A stretch of DNA of 64,000 nt from AP-15 sp963700185 (GCA_963700185.1 CAVOWP010000007.1:186001-250000), one strand, 5' to 3'; shown: positions 36,544 through 46,095, counted from the stretch's first letter. Notes: generated by a model not told the origin, from the sequence alone. Program-made: numbers and translations.

Positions 36544-37164
36544 CTAATATGTTTCGGAGTTGATTAAGTCAGTCAAATACCGCACTTCGCCGCTCCCACT
36601 TCGCGCGCTCATAAGTTTCTGACGACGCGCAAGAATACGAGAGTTTGTGTTCGGAGTGTCGTCGCGGTAGGCGGCTTCTCCGATCACTATCAGCAGTTCG
36701 TGCAGAGCGTCGAGCATTATTCCCACGAGCCTCTCATCAATGTGCGCAAGCATAGAACGTCGCTTGCGATGTTCGCCATGCCGTCTAGGATTGAGCGCCA
36801 TACCGCCGCCGATGCTTGCTGGTAGCAGTCTCCCATGTACAATCGCATTGCGGTATGCTGCGAGGTTGTTAGCGACATCGCTAAATAGTTTTACTATCTC
36901 CCGCCACTGTCGACCCTCCAATTCTCCACCTAATACGCGAAACCGATCAATCCTCTGACTGATCTGCATCTTGTCCGTTGTTGGTACTTTCCCAGAAGGC
37001 ATTTCGCCACTCAGACGCCACAATGCTTTTTCCAGATCACTTTCAAAGGTCGCCCACATAATGATGAGCGCTCCGATCCGCTGGAGCGTTGCCGGAGTCA
37101 TCTGACACCGCTGTTCAAGCACGGTCAGAAGACCGATGCCCGGTTTTCGAGGCTCATTGGACAT
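36544..37164 (-). CDS. Hypothetical protein with HEPN-like RxxxxH motif
   Basis: A 206-residue helical protein. An N-terminal helix (IGALIIMWATFESDLEKALW) and, 60 residues later, YRNAIVHGRLLP at about 104-115 give Arg105 and His110 in the Rx4H spacing seen in HEPN nucleases. The GALIxxWATFExxLxxAL opening is common in uncharacterised relatives of that fold. HEPN proteins are frequent in toxin and defence modules, where they cut RNA; I see no antitoxin beside it. The lower GC suggests recent arrival. Assignment rests on motif and helix layout only. Confidence 0.55.
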   Translation of the reverse strand: MSNEPRKPGIGLLTVLEQRCQMTPATLQRIGALIIMWATFESDLEKALWRLSGEMPSGKVPTTDKMQISQRIDRFRVLGGELEGRQWREIVKLFSDVANNLAAYRNAIVHGRLLPASIGGGMALNPRRHGEHRKRRSMLAHIDERLVGIMLDALHELLIVIGEAAYRDDTPNTNSRILARRQKLMSARSGSGEVRYLTDLINSETY

Positions 37165-37340
37165 TTACAAATGGAGGACGTAGCCCAGATTCGATAATTC
37201 GGTGTTAATCCGGGTCGTCCTCTGATTCTCCCGGCGCAAGTCGCATAAGCGTTATTTATCGAAAAGAGCCGCACCTCTTAACGGAAATTTCAACAAGCTC
37301 AATAGAATGCTTAGCGCCCAAGGAGGTATTGGAGACGGTA

Positions 37341-37628
37341 ATGTGGTGGTCGCGGAAGAGTAGGATTGAAGCCTTCGCAAAACGCCGTGACATAAAGGCG
37401 GCTTTGGCCGAAGCAGCGCCGATCTCTCAGGAAATAGACGACTTACTGAGAAGCAAAGGTATATCTACCTGGACCGCTATTGTAGCGTTGGCGGCGTGCC
37501 TCGGAGCAGCAACTGCGGTCGCCACCCAAGCTGGTCCATTCAAAGGATTTCTTCGGGTCGCCCACGGTTTCGTTGATAGCGCCTTCTGGGTAGCTTACGG
37601 CGAGTTCAAGCAGAGCGCGAAGGGGTAA
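37341..37628 (+). CDS. Hypothetical single-pass membrane protein
   Basis: A 95-residue protein with a charged N-terminal cytoplasmic part (RRDIKAALAEAAPISQEIDD) and one membrane helix (WTAIVALAACLGAATAVATQ). GGAG at 37331 favours the ATG at 37341; a TTG at 37329 is the alternative. It is 7 bp ahead of the DUF805 gene, so they probably share a transcript. No function can be given. Confidence 0.5.
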   Translation: MWWSRKSRIEAFAKRRDIKAALAEAAPISQEIDDLLRSKGISTWTAIVALAACLGAATAVATQAGPFKGFLRVAHGFVDSAFWVAYGEFKQSAKG

Positions 37629-37635
37629 GCGGGCG

Positions 37636-38136
37636 ATGAACGGCGTCGATCAACACCGACCGCTGGGCAATCTTTCATACTGGTTTCAGGGTCGGATATC
37701 GCGATCCGAATTTTGGAGATATATTGTTCTTTGGCTGAGCTTGTACGCCATCATCGGTATTGTGAACGAAAAGCTCGGCGGCGACGGGTCGGTTCTTGCT
37801 ATTTTCTTCCTGCTTTCTATAGGGCCTCACTACGCGACAGCCGTCCGGCGCTGTCATGATCTTGATCGCTCCGGCTGGTATGCGCTGAAATGGTGGGTTC
37901 CGCTGGGGTTCCGGCGCGGAACGATTGGCGACAACCAGTTTGGGCCGGAACCCGCCGGAGTTCTCTTTTCAGTGGCTGACGCTGGCCCACAAAAGGCGGC
38001 GGGCGGGCATCTAAATATATTGTGTGCCGCGCGGTTTTTATATCTTGTATTTCTGCGCCCCCTGTTTCTGTCAAAGTCGCATATCAGGGCTTGGTGTCGA
38101 GGCTTCGTCGGTGGCGTCGGCTTCCGCTATTACTGA
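37636..38136 (+). CDS. DUF805-family membrane protein, internally shortened
   Basis: A 166-residue protein with the DUF805 landmarks FQGRISRSEFWRYIVLW, AVRRCHDLDRSGWYAL and GTIGDNQFGPEP. The family normally has a membrane helix of about 20 residues between SGW and the GDNxFGPxP motif; here only WWVPLGFRR remains, so an internal deletion is likely. The last 50 residues are unlike the family and may be readthrough into unrelated sequence. DUF805 proteins are of unknown function and often sit with phage or defence-associated genes. Confidence 0.65.
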   Translation: MNGVDQHRPLGNLSYWFQGRISRSEFWRYIVLWLSLYAIIGIVNEKLGGDGSVLAIFFLLSIGPHYATAVRRCHDLDRSGWYALKWWVPLGFRRGTIGDNQFGPEPAGVLFSVADAGPQKAAGGHLNILCAARFLYLVFLRPLFLSKSHIRAWCRGFVGGVGFRYY

Positions 38137-38874
38137 TCCAGTTATTTCCGCAACTAGGCTGTCATGTCGCATGTTTGGATCAAACACTTCAAGTACTACA
38201 CACTAAACGCCATTATTATCAAAAAACCGCGACTTTTCTCTAGACCGGAAAGTGCGTATGCTTCCGTCGGCCATTCGCACTGTTCTCTGTTTGATAACTA
38301 ATTTCTCATCGTTTTCAGACATTTTCTAACTCTCCGGTGTACCCTTTTCGAGCTAAGCACAATTCGGTCAACAAAATATTGCCATGAATACCCCGGTGTT
38401 TCCCTAGGCGTGCGTAAAATCGAAGCCGCAGGCGGTCTCACAAATCGGCTCACCGTCGCGGACGCGTAGGCCCTGGCGGCGGATCTACACAGTAGGCGCT
38501 TGGTAAATTCGCGCCGCGGCGGCCGCCGCGGCGCGAAAAGCCGCAGCCGAATAGCTTATACAAAGACCCGAGATGTCTGTGTGACTGCATCTGGCTGGGT
38601 GCCCGAGCTGTGACCCTTGTGGGGAACATATGGTGAACCCATATTTGGGCCTCGCTCTCGCCTCGAAGCCCGCTGATGCCGCAAATCGTCGCCGATTCGC
38701 CTTGCCGTCCTGTTTCCACCTGTTTCCCAGGCCTGGAATCCATGAATTTCAATTACTTGATCCTGATCCTTTCTTGCCACGCGCGCGGGCGCTCCGTCAA
38801 ACAGAAGCCCGGCAATTGCGCGGCCTGCGCTAGCGGTCAGATGCATTCAGATGATTCACCCTCAGCATAATCGT

Positions 38875-38949
38875 CTTGCCCGGCCTCGTGCCGGGCATCC
38901 ACGGAAACCGGTAACCCGTGTGCTGCGGCTCGTGGATGGCCGGGTCAAG
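38875..38949. repeat. Dispersed palindromic repeat in a gene-free stretch
   Basis: CTTGCCCGGCC at 38875-38885 pairs imperfectly with GGCCGGGTCAAG at 38938-38949, and CATCCACG at 38897-38904 with CGTGGATG near 38931. When translated it gives the LVPGIH...WMAGSSPA peptide typical of this alphaproteobacterial repeat. I see no supported gene in 38137-39175, part of which is AT-rich. Confidence 0.65.
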
Positions 38950-39175
38950 CCCGGCCAAGGCGATTGGGTGAACCGTCTGAACGGTGCCGATCGACAACCA
39001 GAACGCGAATTTTTGCTGCTGATTTGCTGCAGGTGCAGCAGAATGAAATATTCGGTTCAAGTCAAGATTGTGGATCACCGCAACCTCGCCACTCGAGTTG
39101 CTGCCTAGGGCAGGCGCCGGCGGCCCTTCGTTGCACGCCTTGGACCGGCTATACTCGGCAGCATCAGGAGGAGAG

Positions 39176-40129
39176 ATGCAGATAGGGTTCAATTTGCCGA
39201 TCAGCGGTCCGATTTCGTCCCCCGAGAGCATGACTCGGATCGCGCAGCAGGGGGAGGCGCTCGGCTACGACTATTTGACACTGACCGATCATATCGTGCT
39301 GCCGAACCTGCGGGTGCCGGGCTACCCTTATTCCGAAAGCGGCGAATTCTTCGGGGAGGGTCCGGAACGCCGGCACGAGCAGCTGATGGCGGCGGCGTTC
39401 ATAGCGGCCAAGACCGCCCGCATTCGTCTCGTGCTGGCGGTGATGGTCGTGCCTCACCGGCCGGCCGTGCTCGCCGCCAAAATGCTGTCGACGATCGATA
39501 TCCTCTCCGGCGGGCGGCTCGTCGTCGGGATCGGCGTCGGCTGGCTACAGGGGGAATTCGATGCGGTCGTCGGGCCGGCTTTTGCCGCGCGCGGCCGGGT
39601 GACGGACGAATATCTGAGCGCATTCCGCAGTTTGTGGACCGAGGAGGCGCCGCATTTCGAGGGGAACTGGGTCAAATATGACGGGATCTCCTTCGAGCCC
39701 AAGCCGGCGCAAAAGCCATATCCTCCGATCTGGGTTGGCGGCGAAAGCGGGCCGTCGCTGCGCCGCGCCGCCCGGTTCGGCGACGCGTGGTATCCGATCG
39801 GCAGCAACAGCAAGCACCTGCTCGATACCCTGCCGCGGTATCGTGCCGGGATTGCAAGGCTGCGCCAGTTGACCGCCATGGCCGGACGCGAGCCGGCGAG
39901 CGTCGCCCTGACCTACCGCGTGAAGCGGTACGGCGAAGCCGTGCCGGCAAAGGCCTCCGACGGCGAGCGGCGGCTTTTTTCCGGCGCCAACTCGGACATT
40001 ATCGCCGATTTGCAAGCTCTGCGCGATCTCGGGGTCAACGCCGTCGATATCGATTTCGAGCGCTCCAATCCCGAGGAATCGGTCGCCGAAATGCGCCGAT
40101 TTAAGGAGGAGGTGATTTCTCGGCTGTAG
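39176..40129 (+). CDS. LLM-class flavin-dependent oxidoreductase
   Basis: A 317-residue TIM-barrel protein of the luciferase-like monooxygenase class, most like the F420-dependent type in annotation style. Family features are MQIGFNLPISGP at the start, the LTDHI motif after strand 2, LAVMVVPHRPAVLAAKMLST, DILSGGRLVVGIGVGW, and PPIWVGGESGPSLRRAARFG. The cofactor (FMN or F420) cannot be decided from sequence. The ATG at 39176 has a strong AGGAGGAG site just upstream. It is convergent with the following gene. Confidence 0.9.
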   Translation: MQIGFNLPISGPISSPESMTRIAQQGEALGYDYLTLTDHIVLPNLRVPGYPYSESGEFFGEGPERRHEQLMAAAFIAAKTARIRLVLAVMVVPHRPAVLAAKMLSTIDILSGGRLVVGIGVGWLQGEFDAVVGPAFAARGRVTDEYLSAFRSLWTEEAPHFEGNWVKYDGISFEPKPAQKPYPPIWVGGESGPSLRRAARFGDAWYPIGSNSKHLLDTLPRYRAGIARLRQLTAMAGREPASVALTYRVKRYGEAVPAKASDGERRLFSGANSDIIADLQALRDLGVNAVDIDFERSNPEESVAEMRRFKEEVISRL

Positions 40130-40137
40130 CTCCGGGT

Positions 40138-41031
40138 TCAGCAGATCTCGTTCGCTTGAGTGGTGATCGCCGACAGCAATGCGTCATCCCGAGCGGTGGC
40201 CGAAGCCGGATGGCGGGTGCTGGGCTGGCGTCGAACCCTGAGGTTGGCGTCCGGCGCCACTGTCGCCTGAGCATGCCGGACGATCCTGTCCAAATGCACC
40301 CACACGCCGTCGAGCGCCTCGGCGATCATCCGCGCGTCGCGCAATGTTTCGTCAAGCAATTCCGGTCGCGCCCGCAGTACCATTTGCGTCATTTCGAGGG
40401 CCTCGGCGGCATGGCGTTCCTCGACCCGTTGCGAGAAGCACTCCTCGAAATACGGTTCGTGCCTGAAATGCGGGAAATGGACGGACAGGGAGTCGGCGAG
40501 CGCCCGCATCCAGTCGACCGACAGCATCTCGACCGTGCACCACGCGCCGAGCGACCGCGAGTAGAGTTTGGAGGCCAGCCGCACAAAATCGGCCGTTTCG
40601 GCTTCGAGATAGTGACAAAGCTCACCGAGTTCCCCGAACTCCTCGTCGTCCAGCAGGCAAGCTGCGCCGATGCTACGAAACGCTCTGGTCAGCTGGTAAT
40701 GATGGGTATCGCCATCCGCGAGCCCGTCATCGTCGAGGAATATCTGGAGCTTGCGCTTGCGCAATGCCGGGCTGTCGAGATGCGGAAGATAATAAACCGC
40801 CGCCCGGGTCGCGTGCATGGCCGACTGGTAAATCAGATGGATCTGGCCGAGAAGGGCTGGATCACGCGCTACAGCATGAGGCAGCCCCGCCAAGCGCTCG
40901 AAGAACGGCATGCGCAACGGGCGGTGTTCCTCGAATATGACGGCCAACGCGTTCGGCAGGTCCTCAATCGCGGAGAGTATCGGCTCCGATTGCCCCGACT
41001 TTCGGCCAGTCGGGTCGTCATCCTTTTTCAC
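40138..41031 (-). CDS. Heme-oxygenase-like, iron-containing redox enzyme family protein
   Basis: A 297-residue all-helical protein of the TENA/heme-oxygenase-like fold. Landmarks are HATRAAVYYLPHLDSP, DGDTHHYQLTRAFRSIGA, SLGAWCTVEMLSVDWM and PYFEECFSQRVEERHAAEAL, which hold the His, Glu and Asp residues that in related proteins bind a di-iron or other metal site. The exact reaction is unknown. The GTG at 41031 has GAGGG 8 nt upstream, so I prefer it to the first Met codon 18 residues earlier. Function as a metal-dependent oxidase is inference from the fold. Confidence 0.75.
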   Translation of the reverse strand: MKKDDDPTGRKSGQSEPILSAIEDLPNALAVIFEEHRPLRMPFFERLAGLPHAVARDPALLGQIHLIYQSAMHATRAAVYYLPHLDSPALRKRKLQIFLDDDGLADGDTHHYQLTRAFRSIGAACLLDDEEFGELGELCHYLEAETADFVRLASKLYSRSLGAWCTVEMLSVDWMRALADSLSVHFPHFRHEPYFEECFSQRVEERHAAEALEMTQMVLRARPELLDETLRDARMIAEALDGVWVHLDRIVRHAQATVAPDANLRVRRQPSTRHPASATARDDALLSAITTQANEIC

Positions 41032-41220
41032 GATAATTTCCCTCGGTTGTAGCGGGTTACTTGTCAAGAGCCGCAGCCGGGCCAAACCCCCTGCACTGAC
41101 CGCGAAGCTTGGTGCCTATCTGTAAACTTAAGGTTAATCATCTAAAATCCAAAACTCGTTTGCCGAATTAATTATTCATTTATCGAGAGATTGTAGCGTC
41201 AGCTGTTTCCCGTATTACGA

Positions 41221-42444
41221 GTGCCTATGGAAACTGCCATTCGAAAATCTTCCGCTACGGCCGGCGCATTCGTGCAGCTGGCCATCGCATGGCTAACCAT
41301 GTTCGTGGTCGGCAGTGACCTGTTCGTGGTCTCGCCGCTGCTGCCGCTAATCTCGGCCGATTACGCAGTTCCACCCGCTTCGGCGGGTTTGAGTGTAACC
41401 GTATTCGCGGTCGCCTATATGCTGAGCGCTCCGGCTCTTGGCCATCTCGCCGACCGGATCGGGCGTGGTCGCGTCCTGACCCGCTGCCTTTGCGCCTTTG
41501 CGGCAGCCAATCTGCTGACAGCAATCGCCGGGGATTTCACTTGGCTGCTCGCTACGAGGATCGTTGCAGGCGCGGCAGCCGCCGGCGTGTCGCCCTCTAT
41601 ATATGCTCTCGTCGGGGGTAGCGGTCCGCCCGAGCGGCGCGCCACCCGGCTTGCGATCGTGGTATCGGGTCTCTTGATGTCGCTGTCCTTCGGCACGCCG
41701 ATAGGCCTGCTGACCGCCGCCTCGTTCGGGTGGTCCATGGTCTTCGCCGCACTCGCTGCGCTGAGCCTCGTCCTCGCGTGGACAAACAATCGCCTTTGGC
41801 ATGATCCCCCGGCCGCCAAGAGGCGTGCCGCGCTGGCCCATCGGCTGACTGCGACAATCCTCGCTGTGCGGCTTGCACCGACGGTGCTGTGGAGCACGGC
41901 GCTATACGCCATGTACACCTATCTCGGCGAAGGGCTGGCGGCATCGGGCTATTCGACCGGCCAAATCGCCGAAGTGATCCTGTTCTACGGTTGCGGGGCA
42001 ATCGCCGGCACATTGATCGGCGGACGCATCGCGGACCAGCTCGGGGCAAGACTGACGATCTCGATCGGTCTCTCCGGACTAAGTTCGTGCCTTCTCCTGG
42101 TGCTGGTTGCGCTACACGTCGGAGCGATCGCCAACTGTGCCTTTGGGCTCGCCTCGCTATCGGCGCAGCTGTTCTTCCCGGCGCAGCAGCACAGGCTGGC
42201 GAACCAGTTCCCCAGCAACCCGGCAGGGATACTGGCCTGGAACAACAGCGCCCTCTTTTTGGGAATATCGCTGGGCTCGTTGATTGGCGGCCAAGCCGTA
42301 GCGCTCGGAGGCTTCGAGACCGATTTGATAATCGCGGCGGCCATCGCAATTGTGGGGTGGATCGCAAACCAGGATGGCTGTCGCCGTCATGCCGAGGTCA
42401 AGATCACGCCACCGCATCAGCCCTGCGGGGTAGGGGCAGGCTGA
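41221..42444 (+). CDS. MFS transporter (drug/arabinose efflux type)
   Basis: A 407-residue, twelve-helix major facilitator. Motif A in the loop after helix 2 reads GHLADRIGRGRVL, with a second weaker copy GGRIADQLGARL in the C-terminal half. The general layout is that of the DHA1 drug-proton antiporters. Substrate unknown. The start is GTG 41221 or ATG 41227. An AT-rich stretch at 41110-41200 likely carries the promoter. Its 3' end overlaps the sensor kinase gene on the other strand by 41 bp. Confidence 0.9.
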   Translation: MPMETAIRKSSATAGAFVQLAIAWLTMFVVGSDLFVVSPLLPLISADYAVPPASAGLSVTVFAVAYMLSAPALGHLADRIGRGRVLTRCLCAFAAANLLTAIAGDFTWLLATRIVAGAAAAGVSPSIYALVGGSGPPERRATRLAIVVSGLLMSLSFGTPIGLLTAASFGWSMVFAALAALSLVLAWTNNRLWHDPPAAKRRAALAHRLTATILAVRLAPTVLWSTALYAMYTYLGEGLAASGYSTGQIAEVILFYGCGAIAGTLIGGRIADQLGARLTISIGLSGLSSCLLLVLVALHVGAIANCAFGLASLSAQLFFPAQQHRLANQFPSNPAGILAWNNSALFLGISLGSLIGGQAVALGGFETDLIIAAAIAIVGWIANQDGCRRHAEVKITPPHQPCGVGAG

Positions 42445-44365
42445 TCGTTACCGTCGTCCCGCATCCAAGCTCGCTTTCAATGGCTAGCGTGCCGCCGTGC
42501 AGGTCGACGACGGATTTTGCAAAAGGCAGCCCGAGACCAGCCCCCTGATGCTTGGCATCGAGCACCGAATTCACCCGATAGAAGGGCTGCACCACCAGTG
42601 GGATATCCTGCGCACGGATGCCAATTCCGGTATCCCGGATTCGAATGCGCAGCGCGGCCTCGCCGATTTCGCTCGATATAGTGACGCGCCCCCCCGCTGG
42701 TGTGAATTTTAGCGCGTTACCGATCAGGTTGACGAACACCTGCTTCAATTTGACCGGATCGCCTTCGAGCGCCGGCCAGCCCGACGGGTCGGCGTCGATA
42801 ACGATCTCGACCGCGGCCGCCTCGGCCGTCGACCGCAGCATCATCAGGCTTTCGGCAAATAGCGTACCGGGCTCGGTCCGAACGCACTCGATCTGCAGCT
42901 TCCCCGCCTCCACCTTGGCGAGATCGAGCATTTCCTCGACGAGCGAAAGCAAATGCAGACCGCTCTCGTGGATGTGATGTGCGTATTCCTTGTAGGCCGG
43001 AATCCCGATCGGGCCCATGATTTCGCGATGCATCATTTCCCCAAAACCGATGATCGCATTGAGTGGGGTGCGCAGTTCGTGGCTCATATTGGCGAGGAAC
43101 ATCGACTTTGCCCGATTGGCATTGGCCAGCTCGACCGTCCGTTCCTCGACGCGGGTCTCCAGGGTCGCGTTCAGCTCGCGCAGTTCGGCTTCCGCCCGCT
43201 TCTGTGCGGCGTAACGGGCACCCAAGGCGTCGGCCATAGCATTGAAGGTCGCTCCCAAATGGCCGATTTCCGATGCGGGATGGCGAACATTTACCCGCGA
43301 ATCATAGTTGCCGTGGCGCCACTCCGTCGCGAAATGCACGAGACCGCTTATTGGCTCCTGCAAGAACCTGCGCCCGCCGAGAACCGCGGCAAAGGTCGCC
43401 GCTAGGAGACCGAAAACGATCAGTGCGACGCCGCGGGCGGTCGCGCTGTCGATCGCCGCGAAGGCCTCCGCTTTCGACTGTCCCGCGCTGAGAAAGAAAT
43501 CCCGCGGCGGCAGCGCTGCCGGGACATAGCCGAATATCCGCGTGACGCCGTCGACGCCGACCGCCTCCTCCCAGCCGGTGGTGTTGCCGTCCATGATCTC
43601 TTCATGGCTTTTTCTCATATTCTTGCCGACCAAGGCCTCGGGGTTCGGCAGTCGGGCGATGATGTTGCCCTCGCGATCGGCAATCAGGATCGAGGATGTC
43701 GGCGACAGACCCCTTTCTTTCAGGTGTTCCGAAAGCCAGTGCAGATCCAGCCCGGCGAACACGACACCGGCCGCTTGGCCGTCGCCGCCATCGAATTTTA
43801 GCGCAAAGTGGATCATGCGCGCGCCACTCGTCGGATCGGCCCAGTAATTGCCGACGGCGAGCCCGTCCTGCGCCATCGCGCGCTTGAAGAACGGCTTGTC
43901 CGCAACCGAGTAATAAACCAGCGGACTACTCGAACAAAAGACCTTGCCGTCCAAGTCCGCCGCTGCCAGCAGACTATAATTCGCGTATTGCGAGGCCAAT
44001 GACGCGAAAAGTACGTTGCAGTTATCGCTGTCCCGCAACTTTACGGGTGTGAGTTGTGAGAGCGCGAGCAGTAGTTGACGAGCCCCTTCGCGCAGTTCGC
44101 CGATCTCTTCGCCGAATTGCTTTGTGATCTGTACGACTTGTTGGCGAATATCGGTTTCGCGCGCTTTGCGCAGTTCATATTCGTTGTAAGCTTGGATGAG
44201 TATTGCCGGGCAAACAGCGATCAAAACGAGTGTAATCAGACGGACTGTCAAGCTGACGTGCGGTATGCGCAGCCAGGAAAATCGGCGTTTAATCGCTATC
44301 GTCTGGCCGAGCGCCGGGCTTGCTCCATGCGTGATCATTTGCCCTATCTCCGAAACCCCGGGCAC
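42404..44365 (-). CDS. Membrane sensor histidine kinase (dCache-HAMP-HisKA-HATPase)
   Basis: A 653-residue kinase. A first membrane helix (VRLITLVLIAVCPAILIQAY) is followed by a periplasmic sensor of about 240 residues with dCache-like features, a second helix near ARGVALIVFGLLAATFAAVL, a HAMP linker and then the kinase core. The phosphorylated His is in MSHELRTPLNAIIGFGEMM; the ATP-binding N box is NLIGNALKFTPAGG and the G boxes DTGIGI and GAGLGL. No response regulator is adjacent, so it is an orphan. A 14-bp perfect palindrome lies about 72 bp upstream. The sensed ligand is unknown. Confidence 0.92.
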   Translation of the reverse strand: MPGVSEIGQMITHGASPALGQTIAIKRRFSWLRIPHVSLTVRLITLVLIAVCPAILIQAYNEYELRKARETDIRQQVVQITKQFGEEIGELREGARQLLLALSQLTPVKLRDSDNCNVLFASLASQYANYSLLAAADLDGKVFCSSSPLVYYSVADKPFFKRAMAQDGLAVGNYWADPTSGARMIHFALKFDGGDGQAAGVVFAGLDLHWLSEHLKERGLSPTSSILIADREGNIIARLPNPEALVGKNMRKSHEEIMDGNTTGWEEAVGVDGVTRIFGYVPAALPPRDFFLSAGQSKAEAFAAIDSATARGVALIVFGLLAATFAAVLGGRRFLQEPISGLVHFATEWRHGNYDSRVNVRHPASEIGHLGATFNAMADALGARYAAQKRAEAELRELNATLETRVEERTVELANANRAKSMFLANMSHELRTPLNAIIGFGEMMHREIMGPIGIPAYKEYAHHIHESGLHLLSLVEEMLDLAKVEAGKLQIECVRTEPGTLFAESLMMLRSTAEAAAVEIVIDADPSGWPALEGDPVKLKQVFVNLIGNALKFTPAGGRVTISSEIGEAALRIRIRDTGIGIRAQDIPLVVQPFYRVNSVLDAKHQGAGLGLPFAKSVVDLHGGTLAIESELGCGTTVTISLPLPRRADAVA

Positions 44366-44436
44366 CGGTCGGAATCGAGGTCGTCGCCCCGGACACTGCG
44401 GACAGGGCTCCCTTGCTAGCCTGCAATTTGCCTAAA

Positions 44437-44450
44437 ATTGGTTAACCAAT
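44437..44450. promoter_or_regulatory. 14-bp palindrome upstream of the sensor kinase
   Basis: ATTGGTTAACCAAT is a perfect palindrome in an AT-rich stretch 72 bp before the kinase start. The symmetry suggests a site for a dimeric regulator; nothing identifies which. Confidence 0.35.
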
Positions 44451-44587
44451 GCTTAATGGACTATACCGCCGTTTGGAGTTTTTCGTCCTACCTATCCGCG
44501 TGCGCCCGTGTGCATCGTTGCCCCCGCGAAAGCGCTAGGGCATGCACACATTTCTGAGACCCCATCGCGCCAAGGGGCGGAGCTTGC

Positions 44588-45214
44588 GATGCCCTCGGTG
44601 CGGATCGGGTTGATGTCGATAGCCTTGCGGCCGCTCTCCGGGTGGGTGCGTACGATCGGATGGGCTACCGCGACGGGCACGCGGCTGCGGCTTTCCGAAC
44701 CAAGCTCCATCAGCTTTCGCGCGCTGTGGCGGCTCTAATAGACATGGATCGCTTTTAGCCCGTCGAGGCGGCGTTTGGTTTCCTGCGGCAGTTCGTCGTA
44801 GGCGAGGCGCATATCGACGTACTGGGTATCGCCGCCCCGGTCGGGCAGGCTCACCGCATGCAGAACGGTGGCCTTTGGCGGGTGAGCGGCGTTCGAGTGA
44901 TCGGTGTGATAGCCTTCGCCGGGAATATAGCGTCGGCCGTCGGGATAGAAATCCTCGTTTGAGATGTAGTGCACGAGCGGACACTCGGGCAAGGCGAAGC
45001 GCGAGTTGTGCTGTGGGAACGGCTCGCCGAACAGACCGACTGCCTCCAGCAGTTGTTCGGCCGTCAGGTGCTGGTCGCGAAACACCAGCACCGAGCGGTC
45101 GACAAAGGCGCGATTGAGCCGGGCCCGCGCAACTTCGTCAATCGGCTCGGTCAGATCGACCCCGCGGACTTCCGCCCTAGTATGCTCGGAAAGCGGGAAG
45201 ATCATATGATCCAT
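44588..45214 (-). pseudogene. TauD-family dioxygenase, nonsense and C-terminal loss
   Basis: The start (MDHMIFPLSEHTRAEVRGVD) overlaps the sulfurtransferase stop by one base. The first iron ligands are present in EGYHTDHSNA. After LDGLKAIHVY comes TAG at 44737-44735, where relatives read on into SRHSARKLMELG; the frame continues to NPIRTEGI. Beyond that the sequence no longer resembles the family, so the second His and the 2-oxoglutarate-binding Arg are missing. Two separate lesions make it certainly inactive. An intact family member lies at 51655-52512. Confidence 0.88.
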
Positions 45215-46095
45215 CAGCCGGTTTCCATCGGCAGGCTTGGATCGATCGCCCATTCGCTCAACGAAGCATCATAGAGCCTGACATCGGGATGCCCGAGCAA
45301 GACCAGAGCGAGAGCATCGGCGCTCGCGGCAATGCCGCCGCCGCAATACGTGATGACGTTTTTGTCGAAGGCCCCGATCGCCGCGAAGCGCTTGCGCAGC
45401 TCGCCGGCGGGCAGGAATTCGTTGGTCTTGGGATCGAGCAGATGTGCCGCTGGCAGATTGACGCTGCCCTTGATATGACCGACCCTGCCATAGCTGTTCC
45501 CGCCCTCGCCGGCGTGCTGTTGCGGCAGCAGAGCATTGATCGTGCAGACCCCGGCATTGCCGATCGCTTGTAGAACCTCCTCTTTGCCGACCATCAGCGG
45601 GCGTTGCTCACGCACGATAAAATGTCCCGGCGCGTGGGATTTTGCGGGACCGCTCTCGACTGGCCGCCCTTCGCGGCTCCATTTCTGCCAGCCGCCGTTG
45701 AGCACGGCCGCGTTGTCGAAGCCGAAGACGCGCAGCATCCACCAGACCCGCGTCGCCCACCACGGATTGGCGGTGCTGTAAAGCACGACCCGCGTGCCCT
45801 CGCCGACGCCAAACCCGCTCATCGCGGCGGCAAATGCCTCGGCGGGGAGCAGCATGAAGCGGAAGCGATGGTTTTTGTCCGAGAGATCGCCTTGCAGATC
45901 GACGAACTGCGCGCCCGGGATATGGCCTTTTTCGAAATCGGCCCGGCCGGGGACGACTTGGTAAGTCACCTTCGGGTCTGCAATGAGATGCGTCGTACAG
46001 TCGAGAATTCGGAGCGCAGGGTCACCGAGTCGGTGCTCCAGCGCATCCGTCTCGATGAGGAATTCGGGATGGGCAAAGCGCTCTGTGTTGCTCAT
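45214..46095 (-). CDS. Sulfurtransferase (thiosulfate/3-mercaptopyruvate type)
   Basis: A 293-residue tandem rhodanese. The inactive N-terminal domain has ADFEKGHIPGAQFVDLQGDL and NPWWATRVWWMLRVFGF; the C-terminal domain has GHIKGSVNLPAAHLLD and the active loop YCGGGIAAS with the sulfur-carrying Cys. Enzymes with a CG(S/G)G loop are usually mercaptopyruvate sulfurtransferases, while CRxG loops go with thiosulfate, so the former is more likely. The ATG at 46095 has AAGGAGA upstream. It forms an operon with the decayed dioxygenase gene. Confidence 0.9.
   Translation of the reverse strand: MSNTERFAHPEFLIETDALEHRLGDPALRILDCTTHLIADPKVTYQVVPGRADFEKGHIPGAQFVDLQGDLSDKNHRFRFMLLPAEAFAAAMSGFGVGEGTRVVLYSTANPWWATRVWWMLRVFGFDNAAVLNGGWQKWSREGRPVESGPAKSHAPGHFIVREQRPLMVGKEEVLQAIGNAGVCTINALLPQQHAGEGGNSYGRVGHIKGSVNLPAAHLLDPKTNEFLPAGELRKRFAAIGAFDKNVITYCGGGIAASADALALVLLGHPDVRLYDASLSEWAIDPSLPMETG

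Noticed and set aside
39131..39160. TTGCAC and TATACT before the LLM oxidoreductase as a promoter
   Set aside because: The spacing is only 13 bases, too short for a sigma-70 promoter.
44735..44737. TAG in the dioxygenase as a recoded codon (pyrrolysine)
   Set aside because: No pylTSBCD genes are seen, and the same gene also lacks its C-terminal active-site part.
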